Numbered from the stretch's first letter, positions 28,201 through 36,011 are shown. The stretch: DNA of 64,000 bases from Steromphala cineraria (GCA_916613615.1 OU744720.1:73869338-73933337), one strand, 5' to 3'. Notes: generated by a model from the sequence alone, not told the origin. Made by a program: numbers and translations.

Positions 28201-31200
28201 TTATGTAACTATTTCTTAGTAACTGGAATGTACTACAAGGTAACCGAGAGGTAAACAAGCTTCATTTATAAAGACATTTCAGAAACATACACATCACTGA
28301 TTAAACATATTTCATTCCTTGTAAAAATGGGATTACAAAGGAAAAGTGTGCAATTCGCTCCTGTGATATATCCATTCATGAAAATAGAGCAGCTAAATAG
28401 TTCTCAAATACACAAATTTCAAATCGTACATCTCTTAAGCATGAATAGATACTTAATGTTAGAAAACTGTGCAAATAAAATCAACTGAAAGGCTACTCAG
28501 GTATCCACTATTGTCAAATGAACAACGAGGTTGACAACTAGAGTGACTTCACAGCAGAAAGAATTTGGACATGTGATGTTTTAGAAAACTACACTTGTTT
28601 GATGGTAATTGCTCACTGATTCTTTTCAGAGATTGTATAAAAATGATCTTACAGCCTGTTAGTTGATCCATTGCCCTGCTGTTGCTACAAGCAAGGGCGT
28701 ACTTATGTGACATATCATAAGAATATGATTTTTATCCTGAGGGACAGCTGCATTAGGATTTGAAATTGTATATGATGAGTTTGTTATTATGAATTTGAGT
28801 TGATGGTCATTAGTGATAGAACAACAATATATTGTATCAGCTTTGGTCACTCTATGCCTGCAAGATAGCTGCAGTATTGAAGACACAGCTTCTCCATCCA
28901 TCTTCATCTTCTGTGTCATTAAACTGCTGGCAGCTACATCTTGTATTTCAAATTATCTGAATCTGACTTTTTCCATATTGTTTTTTTCGTCAACCGCATA
29001 AATTGCATTATATAGGTAAAATTTGGATATGTATATAATTTTTAAGAATTTTATAACATGTCATAACAGTTTCATCAGAAACTATTTTATTAGAAATTTT
29101 TTTTAAATCATTGACAGGAAAAAAAGGATAAGGAGCAAGTAAAGATTATATATTCTTATCAACACTGAACAATACATATCCTGATAAGGCACGTAGCCAC
29201 TCATCATTAACATACTTTATCAGTTTAGTTCAGCAACATCAGGCGCAGCTCGCTTGATGGGTGGGTAACTCACTGCTGGATAATCTGATAGTTTGAAGGG
29301 TCAATTCCCTGCCCAACACTGAGATATAAGTTGAGAGACGTGTGGTGTCACCCTGGGTAAGCAACTTTGTTCGAAGCGGGACCCTGACCACCCAGCAGTA
29401 ATTGGGTACCTGGTATGATATGATGGTACTCTGAATTTGAACATTGAATGCCTGACAGGCGACCTGTTGTATTCTGCTTAGTGAGTGGTCTGTACTCGGT
29501 GACCAGGGGCAATATGTCACTAAGCACTTTTAAAATACAATGTGCATGGACATATATATATATTAAAATACAATGAGCGTAGCTCAATGGTAGAGTGTCT
29601 GCTTGTCGATTCCCGGTCACGTCATACCAAAAGACGTTAAAAGGTGGTAGTTGTTGCTGCCTTGCTTGACACTCAGCATTGTAAAGGCAGAGGGATAACA
29701 TTTAAACTGGATAACAAGCCTTATAAAGCGGTAGTTCTTGATAATATTTTGGGAATCAATTATTTCAATTCCCGATCGCTGATGCAAGTGAAGCCACATA
29801 CATCGTGATTTCTGCTGGAATTAACGTGAATAATGCATGAATATTTTAAAACAAAAGGGCTATATTATTTTATTTGTATTAATTGACAATGTATATAGTC
29901 ATTAAAAACAACAACAGGACAATGCATCGATGTAAACTTGTGCATTTTGTTTCCGGTGTATTCATCGCTAACTCGATCGTCTGACATCGATTGTGTCACA
30001 CTTCCGAGAATTGGGGGGTGGGCTATAAACCGAGAATGACCCCAACCTGCTCAACCCTGAAAAATGGGGGGTGGGCTTTAGTTCGAGTGTGGTCATATAC
30101 CCGCGAAGATACGGTAAATGGACTATTATCATAAACCTATGTGTCCCTACAGGCGGAGGTGAGCCAGCTGGAGGGGAGTGTGGAGGAGAACGACCAGCCC
30201 ATGTTCCCTCCCTACCTCATCCCGGAGACCAGCACTCTCTGTACCCATCTACACCTTCTCAAACAGCTCACTGCCAGTGCTCGTGGCATCATGCTCATAC
30301 CCCTTGCTGGTGAGTTGGACACCATTCATGATATTAATGTAATTTAGGCTAAATATACATCTAATTTGATTTACTGAATCTGCTCACATAATTATGACTG
30401 ATGACTGAAAATGCTGGGAATCGCCCAAGTGATACTGGAAAAATGAAGCAAACGCGTCACTATCATTGTGTCTTTATTTTTTCATTTCAGTCATTGATAG
30501 TCTGGACTTTATGAAGAAAGAAAGTTCAGGTGCTCGAGAAGCTATACGTTGGTTGGAGAATGAATTCAGAAAAGGAAACCGGTAACTTTGATACAAACAC
30601 TTTTCATTCAAGAAACAATTTCAAATTTTTGTTAAACTTCATCTTTTATTATGTAATTGATAACTCTATTATTAATATATATGACCTTTATTTTTCATAA
30701 GCACATTGACTACTTCTTAACAACAACATAACTATGGTCAGTCTTGTTTTGTAAAACATTTTGCACATGAAATCTTTTTAACTTCAATTTACAAATTTTG
30801 AATGTTAGAGTGCTTTGCTCCATTGCGGCTCTTTCTGGAAGTTGTTTTGATAGAAAGAAGCCTAAAAGCTGATAAAACTGAACATGATACAAATCTAGAA
30901 CTGTATGACTGCTGCAGGTACATCCGGGCCCAGAAGAGCAACGAGACCATTCCTGGCAACGTGAGGTTCCTGAAGAAGAGGAACAGAGAGCATTGGTATG
31001 TATCAATGCAGCAGTTGCGTCAGCCTTTCTCAAAAAGTATTCAAAATGTGGATATGAGCTCCATTATCGCATGTAATACCTATGTAACAAAAATTACATG
31101 TTTTATATGCAGTTGCCTTCTTCAGATGAATGAACAAGGCAACCTGAATATTCTGGTCTTTTGCCAATATCTCAATGCATTTAAGAGGGTTTTATCCTGT

Positions 31201-32152
31201 TTTTGATTCATCCCAATTGGTCAAGCCTGTGCACTTAGAGTAATCTGTTTGCTCCTTCTATGAACAAGCCTTTTCCAAACTGGCTGTCAAGCACCATCTG
31301 AAACATAGGAGTGGTTTGTTCTAGTGTCGGTAATCAAACAGTGGAGTCATAATCAAGAGTTAATTCCTAACCTTTTACTTCTATAATCAGTTTCCAGTTA
31401 AGCTAAATTCCAAATTATTTCTCCTCCTAACATGAGGAACAATTCAAGCAGGTGCTCTATCCTGATGATTACCAGAAATATTTCAAGTGTTGAATGCTAT
31501 ATGTGCAGGTGTCTGAACGAGCTGATGAGTTGTGCATGTTACCTGGCTCAGCAGAGTGGTAACTTCAGCTCGGGTAGTGTAGTGACCATCCTCTCTGACC
31601 GCAACCTGGCAACTGACAAGAGGATCTCAGCTAATGGACATGAAGGTATGCCTTTCCTATTTATAGAAAAAGCTTCTTAAACCCTTTTACCTGTTTAACT
31701 GACAACTGAAATATTATTTATTTGAATGTCTTAAAGCATTGTACTTTATCGTAATAAATGAACCTTCACAGACATCATCCTTCATCCATGCCTTCTTCTT
31801 CTACTTGTTCATAGCTGAAATGTGTTATTGACAGTATTTATAAATGTGGGCGATTTATTATGTTCATGTTTATGATATACATTAGCTACATTCTGTTTCC
31901 ATTCAGGTTTTATATCTTGTGAACCCATATGGATGCAAAAATGAATCAGTTTAACGTTTCTTATTTGTTGATAGATGCAATCACAACTTAGTTACCAGCA
32001 ATGTGCATAATGATATTATATCAAAAACTAGACATGAAATATATACACAGAAAGGATAAAACTGAATTATTAACTTTTCTTCAGGTGTGAGTATTGAGCT
32101 TGTGTCTAGCTTTGCCTCACGATGGAAGGATCTGTTCAAGAGCAAAGGCTGA
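515..32152 (+). CDS. SMG5: SMG5-like nonsense-mediated mRNA decay factor, C-terminal part (nine exons, 5' end outside window)
   Basis: SMG5 works with SMG7 to recruit mRNA-decay and phosphatase activities to phosphorylated UPF1 on mRNAs with premature stops; it acts mainly in the cytoplasm. Nine exons with consensus GT..AG borders join in frame (76+179+153+60+157+91+78+137+68 = 999 bases; 332 residues then TGA). Recognition rests on the order of conserved segments: LWCRLSVLLN, then FVRIVCLRHFGHYL, then RRNQLMRDMAQLRLQ followed by EVSQLEGS, then the PIN-domain core PYLIPETSTLC, VIDSLDFMKKES and KGNRYIRAQKS. These match my memory of metazoan SMG5, and this order is not that of SMG6 or SMG7. The RRNQLMRDMAQLRLQ stretch is probably a coiled coil before the PIN domain (about residues 172-332 of the fragment). 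Upstream exons with the 14-3-3-like and EST1 regions must lie left of the window. The 25-kb third intron is unusual. Identity is confident; exon borders were read by eye. Confidence 0.9.
839..973 (+). repeat. Tandem duplicate of the exon-2 splice acceptor region (decoy acceptor)
   Basis: About 135 bases are repeated, diverged, at 977-1097. Both copies run from a T-rich stretch with ttattcatg, through a short AT-rich part, to a pyrimidine tract, a ctcag acceptor (929-930 in the upstream copy, 1061-1062 in the real one) and the first bases of the exon (GTGTGGTCAGAG). The upstream copy has two extra bases in its exon-like part, so entering there would give a TAA stop at 954-956, nine codons after the join. 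Confidence 0.7.
1063..1241 (+). CDS. SMG5: SMG5 exon 2 of window
   Basis: The acceptor is ccgcctcag at 1054-1062 and the donor gtagga starts at 1242. Two bases complete the Asp codon opened by exon 1, then 59 codons follow, leaving phase 0. The protein segment DQVWSEELKMVL leads into PPLAELHVNLDF, equivalent to the vertebrate stretch before the conserved FGH motif. Local base composition is visibly richer in GC than the flanking introns. The following 1.0-kb intron (1242-2243) shows nothing recognisable. Confidence 0.88.
2244..2396 (+). CDS. SMG5: SMG5 exon 3 of window
   Basis: Acceptor ctccttag, donor gtaagtag; exactly 51 codons with both borders in phase 0. It contains FVRIVCLRHFGHYL, the most recognisable SMG5 motif upstream of the PIN domain, and ends in SERAAQEKM, the start of the predicted coiled-coil helix that continues in exon 4, about 25 kb away. 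The reading frame and motif continuity across that gap (AAQEKM then RDAESRRNQ) make the join convincing. Confidence 0.9.
3557..4010 (+). repeat. Mollusc-type repeat with CCCCCGCC hairpin head and 170-base tandem units
   Basis: The head is atcccccgccatgaag followed by gaagggggata (a short stem), then a CCGTCC-rich stretch. About 2.3 tandem units of roughly 170 bases follow, recognisable by AAAGGGGACA at 3616 and 3786 and AAAGAGGACA at 3955, each followed by ttttctcagaaactattta. No coding capacity. The layout is the same as in the element at 19966, although the unit sequence differs. Confidence 0.75.
4011..7212. other. Intronic AT-rich sequence, no clear feature
   Basis: No exon, tandem array or long inverted repeat was recognised. 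It holds one copy of the dispersed 13-mer (5228-5240, minus orientation). Confidence 0.5.
7213..7400 (+). repeat. G-rich tract with a run of 29 G
   Basis: GGGTGTGGGTGTGGGTG leads into 29 consecutive G (7236-7264), followed by G-rich repeats in which tttgaggggg and agggtatca recur about 60 bases apart. All G clusters are on the SMG5 sense strand. The sequence can form G-quadruplexes in DNA or in the pre-mRNA. Run length in an assembly is unreliable for such tracts. Confidence 0.85.
8276..8500 (+). repeat. Dispersed repeat, copy 1 (CTAGACTTGCAGAATTTAG family)
   Basis: Shares a long diverged match with 43956-44111, including AATAATTACTGTA, TTTATTTCTTGAGGCT, AGAATTTAGACCTAGACTGT and ACACAGTCATGAAGCAGGAC. 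This copy has internal duplications of the TTTATTTCTTGAGGCTTTT part and of the AGAATTTAGACCTAGA part. A related fragment lies in reverse at 18684-18720. No coding capacity or terminal structure identified. Confidence 0.75.
8501..10836. other. Intronic sequence, no clear feature
   Basis: AT-rich, with no supported exon or repeat structure. Confidence 0.5.
10837..10870. repeat. Poly(A)/(AT)n microsatellite
   Basis: Eleven or more A followed by about eleven AT dinucleotides. Confidence 0.9.
10871..14060. other. Intronic sequence with CpG-containing, possibly conserved patches
   Basis: Mostly AT-rich. The patches at about 11820-12300, 12600-13100 and 13610-13850 have more even base composition. 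At 12613-12652 a CGGCTCC/GGAGCCG stem encloses GGGGACCTCCCC. No splice-bounded coding segment was found. These patches could be conserved noncoding elements, which only a cross-species alignment could show. Confidence 0.35.
14061..14199. mobile_element. Foldback element with about 45-base inverted ends
   Basis: The left arm (14061-14103: atgaacaaaaaggacaac, then gatgaacttcttctttattc) pairs with the right arm (14152-14199), with small bulges. The 48-base middle contains ACGTTTCGACATTGATTC. Probably a MITE or a fragment of a larger inverted-repeat element. Confidence 0.6.
14584..14614. promoter_or_regulatory. ATTGG plus CCGCCCC pair (weak promoter-like patch)
   Basis: An inverted CCAAT box (14584-14588) and a GC box (14608-14614) lie 20 bases apart inside intron 3. 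No TATA, start codon or exon could be linked to them. Confidence 0.15.
15100..15787. repeat. 22-base minisatellite, about 31 copies
   Basis: The unit is gcagttactattgctgaacc plus aa. Copies are nearly identical. Variants (cttact for gttact, tttt for tatt) occur in an ordered pattern in the second half, giving a higher-order period of 66-88 bases. The unit length is not a multiple of three, so the reading frames across it have no meaning. Confidence 0.97.
15788..18235. other. Intronic sequence, no clear feature
   Basis: AT-rich, with a GC-richer patch at 16330-16690 that includes the dispersed 13-mer AAGGGAGATAACT (16630-16642). No exon supported. Confidence 0.45.
18236..18280. repeat. GGACAGAC-type simple repeat
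   Basis: Imperfect repeats of ggacagac/cggacggac over about 45 bases. Confidence 0.85.
18430..18500 (+). repeat. Short dispersed repeat, AAGTCTAGAT...GGGCTCCTTTTT family, copy A
   Basis: Begins with two spaced GTCTAGA motifs and ends tctgggctcctttttgtt. It aligns over about 70 bases with 24627-24700 (+) and 47639-47715 (reverse). Confidence 0.6.
19966..20640 (+). mobile_element. Hairpin-headed repeat with three 150-base tandem units (non-autonomous, Helitron-like or unclassified)
   Basis: The head atcccccgccgcgcg pairs with gcgggggata, then come CCGTCCGTCTGTCCCG and tandem units starting TTGTTAGCGC at 20044, 20195, 20343 and a partial one at 20494. A second, truncated head copy follows (gggggacatagtattcagc at about 20536). 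It ends with ggcgggggat and a TTGTCAC/GTGACAA hairpin (20623-20640). Each full unit contains a TGACCTTGA-type and an AAGGTCA-type site in inverted arrangement. No protein is encoded. I have the impression that such elements are abundant in molluscs, but I cannot confirm the class. Confidence 0.8.
20641..23829. other. Intronic sequence with CpG-rich patches
   Basis: The patches at 21700-21900 (including CTAATTAGGCCGGCG) and 22920-23260 are CpG-rich relative to their surroundings. No exon was recognised. Confidence 0.4.
23150..23250. promoter_or_regulatory. CpG-rich promoter-like patch inside intron 3
   Basis: CCACGTCACTTCCGG at 23191-23205 combines a CRE-like core with an ETS-type site (CCGGAAGTGACGT on the minus strand), next to several CpG dinucleotides (gacggcgacgagcagacgcc). 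This arrangement is common in broad animal promoters or enhancers. No transcript can be tied to it from sequence alone. Confidence 0.3.
23830..24186 (+). mobile_element. MITE with TTAA target duplication, copy 1
   Basis: The inverted ends AGGGGCAGTAGC(G/A)CGTTTT are flanked on both sides by TTAA (23826-23829 and 24187-24190). The interior matches the copy at 54261-54584, sharing ATAAGGTGATGTCA, GAAAATGAAAAT, ATGGTTCCAATTGAAA and TCAAAATAATA. TTAA duplication points to a piggyBac-type or other TTAA-using transposase acting in trans. No coding capacity. Confidence 0.88.
24627..24700 (+). repeat. Short dispersed repeat, AAGTCTAGAT...GGGCTCCTTTTT family, copy B
   Basis: Two GTCTAGA motifs, then tgttcagggctccttttt. 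It matches 18430-18500 and 47639-47715. Confidence 0.6.
24760..24891 (+). repeat. SINE-like repeat ending in (CTCA)n, copy 1
   Basis: The 3' part reads ggctgaaatattgcccaag, then gtgtaaaacaataactcact and cactcac. It resembles a tail I remember as frequent in abalone DNA. The 5' part (gcaactatagtttagttggt) may be its tRNA-like head but is degenerate. Confidence 0.55.
25330..25406 (+). repeat. SINE-like repeat ending in (CTCA)n, copy 2 (truncated)
   Basis: Has agctggaatattgctgacaa followed by ctactaactcactcaccc, the same tail as the copy at 24760. The head is missing. Confidence 0.5.
25407..27450. other. Intronic sequence up to SMG5 exon 4, no clear feature
   Basis: AT-rich; nothing supported apart from the acceptor tract at its end. 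Confidence 0.5.
27451..27510 (+). CDS. SMG5: SMG5 exon 4 of window (20-codon microexon-like)
   Basis: The acceptor is tttatttcag and the donor gttaga. Exactly 20 codons, phase 0 at both ends, so skipping it would remove 20 residues without shifting frame. It encodes RDAESRRNQLMRDMAQLRLQ, nearly identical in pattern to the vertebrate helix before the PIN domain. It is isolated between a 25-kb intron and a 2.6-kb intron. Confidence 0.92.
27612..27868 (-). repeat. tRNA-derived SINE-like repeat, minus copy
   Basis: Read on the minus strand it matches 29226-29520 in order: AGCAACATCA, TTCCCTGCC, AACACTGAGA, AAGTTGAGAGA, GTGGTGTC, CACCCAGCAG and TGGGTACCTGGTA. The TGGGTACCTGGT block is typical, as I recall, of several invertebrate SINEs. 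It lies 100 bases downstream of SMG5 exon 4. Confidence 0.65.
27869..29225. other. Intronic sequence between two inverted SINE-like copies
   Basis: AT-rich loop of about 1.36 kb; no exon was recognised. Confidence 0.5.
29226..29520 (+). repeat. tRNA-derived SINE-like repeat, plus copy
   Basis: A B-box-like AGGGTCAATTCCC follows a degenerate A-box region; later comes CACCCAGCAG followed by TGGGTACCTGGTA. It is the inverted partner of 27612-27868. Confidence 0.65.
29575..29715 (+). repeat. tRNA-derived SINE with conserved central domain
   Basis: The head GCGTAGCTCAATGGTAGAG is a clear tRNA A box, and tcgattcccggtcac is the B box. The spacing is about 10 bases shorter than in a tRNA, so the anticodon arm is deleted and it is not a tRNA gene. 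The body CATACCAAAAGACGTTAAAA followed by GCTTGACACTCAGCATT matches a SINE core I remember from marine invertebrates. Confidence 0.75.
30153..30309 (+). CDS. SMG5: SMG5 exon 5 of window, start of PIN domain
   Basis: Acceptor gtgtccctacag, donor gtgagt; 52 codons plus one base (phase 1). It begins AEVSQLEGS and runs into PPYLIPETSTLCTHL, where the first PIN active-site acidic residue is Glu (codon 30225-30227) rather than the usual Asp. It ends in the buried strand GIMLIPLA. It is markedly richer in GC than its introns. Confidence 0.92.
30491..30581 (+). CDS. SMG5: SMG5 exon 6 of window, PIN domain
   Basis: Preceded by a 181-base intron; acceptor ttcatttcag, donor gtaact. It carries VIDSLDFMKKES and AIRWLENEFRKGNR, the second conserved block of the SMG5 PIN fold. 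Phase 1 in, phase 2 out. The next intron (30582-30917, 336 bases) has nothing recognisable. Confidence 0.92.
30918..30995 (+). CDS. SMG5: SMG5 exon 7 of window, PIN domain
   Basis: Acceptor gactgctgcag, donor gtatgt. It completes the Arg codon of GNRYIRAQKS and encodes NVRFLKKRNREH, the basic loop of the domain. It leaves phase 2; the next exon completes a Trp codon. The 513-base intron after it is AT-rich without clear features. Confidence 0.9.
31509..31645 (+). CDS. SMG5: SMG5 exon 8 of window, PIN domain
   Basis: Acceptor tatatgtgcag, donor gtatgc. It encodes CLNELMSCACYLAQQSG and then VVTILSDRNLATDKRI. The SDRN motif (Asp codon at 31597-31599) resembles the acidic loop of the active SMG6 PIN domain; as I remember it, the vertebrate SMG5 sequence has lost this. 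The following intron (439 bases) is ordinary. Confidence 0.9.
32085..32152 (+). CDS. SMG5: SMG5 terminal coding exon and stop
   Basis: Acceptor ttttcttcag. 21 codons after the split Gly, then TGA at 32150-32152. It encodes SIELVSSFASRWKDLFKS, corresponding to the vertebrate C-terminal helix that ends in a Trp-Lys motif. The frame agrees with all upstream exons, so the stop is the natural one. Confidence 0.9.
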
Positions 32153-32204
32153 AGAACTGACTCGGCTCAGGAACAATCCTACGGAACAAGAAACTGAATC
32201 CAAG

Positions 32205-32236
32205 GTGTACCCTAATGAATCTCAACAAGGGTACAC
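32205..32236 (+). other. 3' UTR hairpin
   Basis: GTGTACCCT (32205-32213) pairs perfectly with AGGGTACAC (32228-32236) across a 14-base loop, about 50 bases after the SMG5 stop. Confidence 0.6.
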
Positions 32237-32276
32237 TAGGATATACATGGGATGAAGACTATGTCTGAATCCACAC

Positions 32277-32400
32277 TGACACCAATATTGACATTACTGA
32301 CACACCGATACTGTCATTACTGATACACTGATACTGTCATTACTGACACACCGATACTGTCATTACTGACACACCGATACTGTCATTACTGATACACCCA
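32277..32400 (+). repeat. 23-base tandem repeat in SMG5 3' UTR
   Basis: About five and a half copies of tgacacaccgatactgtcat plus tac, with period 23 (starts at 32277, 32298, 32321, 32344, 32367, 32390). The first copy is degenerate and two bases shorter. Confidence 0.95.
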
Positions 32401-33986
32401 ATAATGACAATTAATGAGACTTTATCATCAGAATCACCAGAGATTCAGCTCATAGCCTTATTCCAGTTGCAGGTTTCTGATAATAAGCGATTCATCTTGC
32501 TACAACTGCGGGTTATCAACTGCCTTATTGACGGTGAAGTACTTGGAGTACTTCATCACGTAATGATCCTAGTCTCTGTTTCATGGACATACAACTATGA
32601 CTGCTTCAAGAACTATAACGTCTTGTGTATCCATAGTGAGTGAACTATGATAAAGATGCTTTATTTCACAACTGAATTGAAAAGAGTTGACGATTTCAAT
32701 GAAATGTGAAGGTGATGACTCCTGAATATGAAATGAAAGATTACCGGTACATAGTCTTTTGGAAACATCGTCTATCCAAGCTACCCATTCACAAATATGT
32801 TCGGTTGAAGAGTGGATGTATGTTTTAGTAACCAGCCTTTTATGTTCTTTGTGTCTTGTGAAGACAAAAGTGTGCGCCTATTGTTCTTTATAGTGTGGAA
32901 CAGGATTTAAGGAGGAATATGACATATATCTACAAAACATGTATATATATGAAAGTCTGCAACAAATGTTCTTTGTTAATGATTCATTGTAACAGACCAA
33001 TGGCTATTTGAGGAAACTGCTTGTCACTGTAGATAGTATCTTGTTAAGATGTTGAATAAGTTAAGGGCTCGTGTGAACATGTGTTAAATAATAGATATGG
33101 TGTGAGAAGGATTTTCATCGCCCTATGTGTAGTGTTTTCAGAATTTTCAGGTATGAACACATTCTTTGAACAGTGGACACTTCAGGTACGCAAATGTACA
33201 CCAGAAATTTTTTAGTTTTATGTCAGTGGTACCGCCAAAATGACCACATTCAACACGATACCTGTGTGAGAAAGAAGTAACCAAAAAATGTCACTTTTAA
33301 CTTACCAGAATGTTCTTGGACAAGTTTGATACAAACAACAAAAGTAACTATGTCAGAGGCTTAGACTAGTTGTTTAGACTACCAGAGCAAAAGAAACCAT
33401 GTTAAAGGCTTTTTGACAAGTTACTCATTCACTTATCTTAGTCTGTATCAAGAATATGATTTTGCAAAACACTTTATAAAAAAGGTTATATGTAATTTGT
33501 TGTATAGAACCCATAACGTTTGAAGATATACCTGATTATCAATAGAGGTGAAGCCCTTTTCTTGTCTGCTATTTTTGGTTGTCATATTCTGCTTTATGTT
33601 CCTGTCTGTAAGAGAGAGTCTATCTAGAGAGAACAGGCATGCTATGAGTGATGTAGTGCTGCATTTAATGTGCTTCCCTGTCATGTTGGGCAGGGTTCTT
33701 CTCTCTGTCCTTGTTCATTCATCCTTTCTGGGTTTTAAATTTTGGTAACCATTGATTTCCTTTATCTATTGTCTAAGCTTGTATTGCTAACTATTACTTT
33801 TTTGGTTTAGGAAATGCACCCTATCTGAAGACAATCTAAAAAAACGTGTCCTTATTAACTAGACTTAAGATGTCCAAGCTTGCTATCTAGTTCTGTTGCT
33901 ATCGCTGGCTTTGAAATCCACTCTATAAAGATGAAAACCTGATGAAACACAATTGAATGATTAGGGTAACATAATGTGATCCTGCC

Positions 33987-33992
33987 AATAAA
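33987..33992 (+). promoter_or_regulatory. Candidate poly(A) signal for SMG5
   Basis: AATAAA, 1.83 kb after the stop; the first canonical hexamer I found downstream. Confidence 0.35.
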
Positions 33993-34405
33993 TTACTCAA
34001 AGCTTTTTATCTCTTCAGCAAATCACCCAATCTCATTTTATAATGGTAGATCTATAAACCAACAAAAAGTGTTCATTAATGACGTAGATTTTATATCCTA
34101 TATTGATTTCTTGGATTCCAGTGATTATAAAGAGGTTTCAAATGGTTCAAGACTCTGCATTTAAAGAATGACACCTCACTGCCACTGATCTGAAGCCATC
34201 ATGAAGACTTAAATCTTCTGAAAATGCTAGAAGAATGATAAATGGATTCTCAGAATGCTTTGTGTCTTTTTTTTTTGATTACAAGATAACTCTCTGTGAA
34301 AAATGATTTGAAGACACTATTTGTCACTTTGTTAGTTGATTCATCTTCACAAAATTGTTTTTTTGATGCCAAAGATTCTTTATCATGAATTATTTATTAC
34401 TTAGC

Positions 34406-34411
34406 AATAAA
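34406..34411 (+). promoter_or_regulatory. Second candidate poly(A) signal for SMG5
   Basis: AATAAA followed within 20 bases by GT-rich sequence (gtgcttaggagactgtttta), a better downstream element than at the first candidate. Confidence 0.4.
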
Positions 34412-34430
34412 AGTGCTTAGGAGACTGTTT

Positions 34431-35150
34431 TATAGATCATTACTTTGTTTATTAATTTAAGAGCAAATAAGTTAAATAAAGTAGTGTCATGCATGACTGT
34501 TTTGAGCAGACCATGGTCTATTTTTCAAAATTTTAAGAATACACAGATCACAATATGTTGAAAACAAAATATTTAAGTGATTGTTTATTACATCTTAAAT
34601 TAATGAATTAAAAAATAAAAATTTTCAACAGACCTCATTAATCATTAAAATTAACATCATCATTAATTGTATGTTGCTTGGGATGTATATACAAGGGCAA
34701 GGAGCTTCTACAAGTTGTTCACTTGTATCAGTTGCTGTGTGATGCAGTCTCACAATGGATGCAATTACAAACTCTTGTTTTATCTGGCTGATTCACATAC
34801 CATACATATGTCTGTTTGCAGATGGCCTAATGTAACAGCTCTGTGATATAAAATATAATGTTATGATAAACAACTTGTCTGTTTTCAATTCTGTCCATTG
34901 ACAGTTTCTTGTCATAGCATAACTGATGTTATAAAGGTGAGCTTGTGGGCAAAGACACGGGAAACATGGTGCAATATGTACAAGATCACATCTCTATTTG
35001 TGGATACTGTTTATGTGGCAAGAATAAGTTCTGAAAAAGTTTCAGAGAAAGCAATTTGGAAAAACTAAGTCATGATTGCATTTTATTATATGATGGACGA
35101 GTGATCTGTCTGCTGATTGGTCAAGGAAGGTGGTCATCGACAATGATCAA
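34431..35150. other. Intergenic sequence, no clear feature
   Basis: AT-rich, no supported gene. Confidence 0.5.
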
Positions 35151-35153
35151 ACC

Positions 35154-35193
35154 TTATGTTGACCGCAGCAAAAGTCACGCGAGGTCAACATAA
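35154..35193. other. Inverted repeat with 11-base perfect stem
   Basis: TTATGTTGACC (35154-35164) pairs with GGTCAACATAA (35183-35193) over an 18-base loop. Flanking TGATTGGTCA and CAATGACCTGG motifs suggest a small, degenerate foldback element. Confidence 0.55.
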
Positions 35194-35309
35194 CAATCCA
35201 ATGACCTGGAGCTAAAAATAGATAAAGCGCCGTAAAGGGTTGCTTCCAAAAAAACTTAAAATAATTGAATAGTTATAATAAATGAAACTTTCATAAATCA
35301 TATAATAAA

Positions 35310-35387
35310 ACAGTTGTTGACTTCAGTTATCGGTGAATCCAATGTCAGTAAACCATTGGAATCACCTCAACTGAAGTCAATAATTGT
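35310..35387. other. Long imperfect hairpin (about 34-base stem)
   Basis: The left arm contains TTGACTTCAGTTATCGGTGA, the right arm TCACCTCAACTGAAGTCAA. Pairing runs from about 35310 to 35387 with a few mismatches and a 9-base loop. The size fits a MITE or a microRNA-like precursor, but nothing shows that it is transcribed. Confidence 0.6.
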
Positions 35388-35923
35388 ATATTGTTGTTCA
35401 GTAGAAGTTAATGTAAAGTGAAAGAGTCCAGAAGATGGATTTCGTACCAAAGGGTTAAAATACATCAGAGCACAAAGTGTGGCATGACTGACAGATGTAT
35501 TGCTGCAATATTGGCAAATATAACAAATATTGTCCTAGTTTATGACCCTTGTATCTCTTTATTCATAATATGCACATTTTATGGCCCTAACACTTTAAAA
35601 CAAAGCCTGTAAATACAATTTTGAATTTGAGGGTGCTGAGATTTTTCTGATTTCTTTAAGAAACTAGTTGTTCATGTTAATATTCTTGATTCATTATGTT
35701 AATAAAAATACTTCAAGGATTGACAAATTGCAATGTACATATCTCGGCAGTTGTTATGTTTTATCTTAACAGAAGACAATAAATTGTCTCTCTATATCTT
35801 GAATTTTTAATGTTTTGAAGCTTGAAAAACATGAACATTTTCTATCAATCCTGAAATTGTTTTTCAGGAGCAGAAAATATTTGTCCGTAAATTTGAGTCA
35901 TAAAAAGGAAGCAATTTCATAAC

Positions 35924-36011
35924 CACTCCCGGGAAGCTGGTTCCAGCTAAAATGAAATTTTACCGAGTTTTGTTACTATTTTAAGTAATGCTACATCTGT
36001 ACCCGAGTTTA
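35924..36011 (+). repeat. Left terminal inverted repeat of the 3.56-kb element
   Basis: Includes TTCCAGCTAAAATG, TACCGAGTTTT, GTTACTATTTTAAGTAATGC and TACATCTGT, all shared with the right end. Confidence 0.9.

Larger units (their letters stand above)
32153..34430 (+). other. Probable SMG5 3' UTR and immediate downstream DNA
   Basis: No intron-exon pattern follows the stop. The first canonical AATAAA after it that I found is at 33987, the next at 34406. A UTR of about 1.8-2.3 kb is inferred, with no direct evidence for the cleavage site. It contains a hairpin and a 23-base tandem repeat near its start. Confidence 0.5.

Noticed and set aside
29575..29620. Possible tRNA gene
   Set aside because: A and B boxes are present, but the spacing is too short for a cloverleaf and a SINE body follows.
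30802..31206. 134-codon plus-strand frame around SMG5 exon 7
   Set aside because: It only contains the real exon 30918-30995; the extensions are intron read-through.
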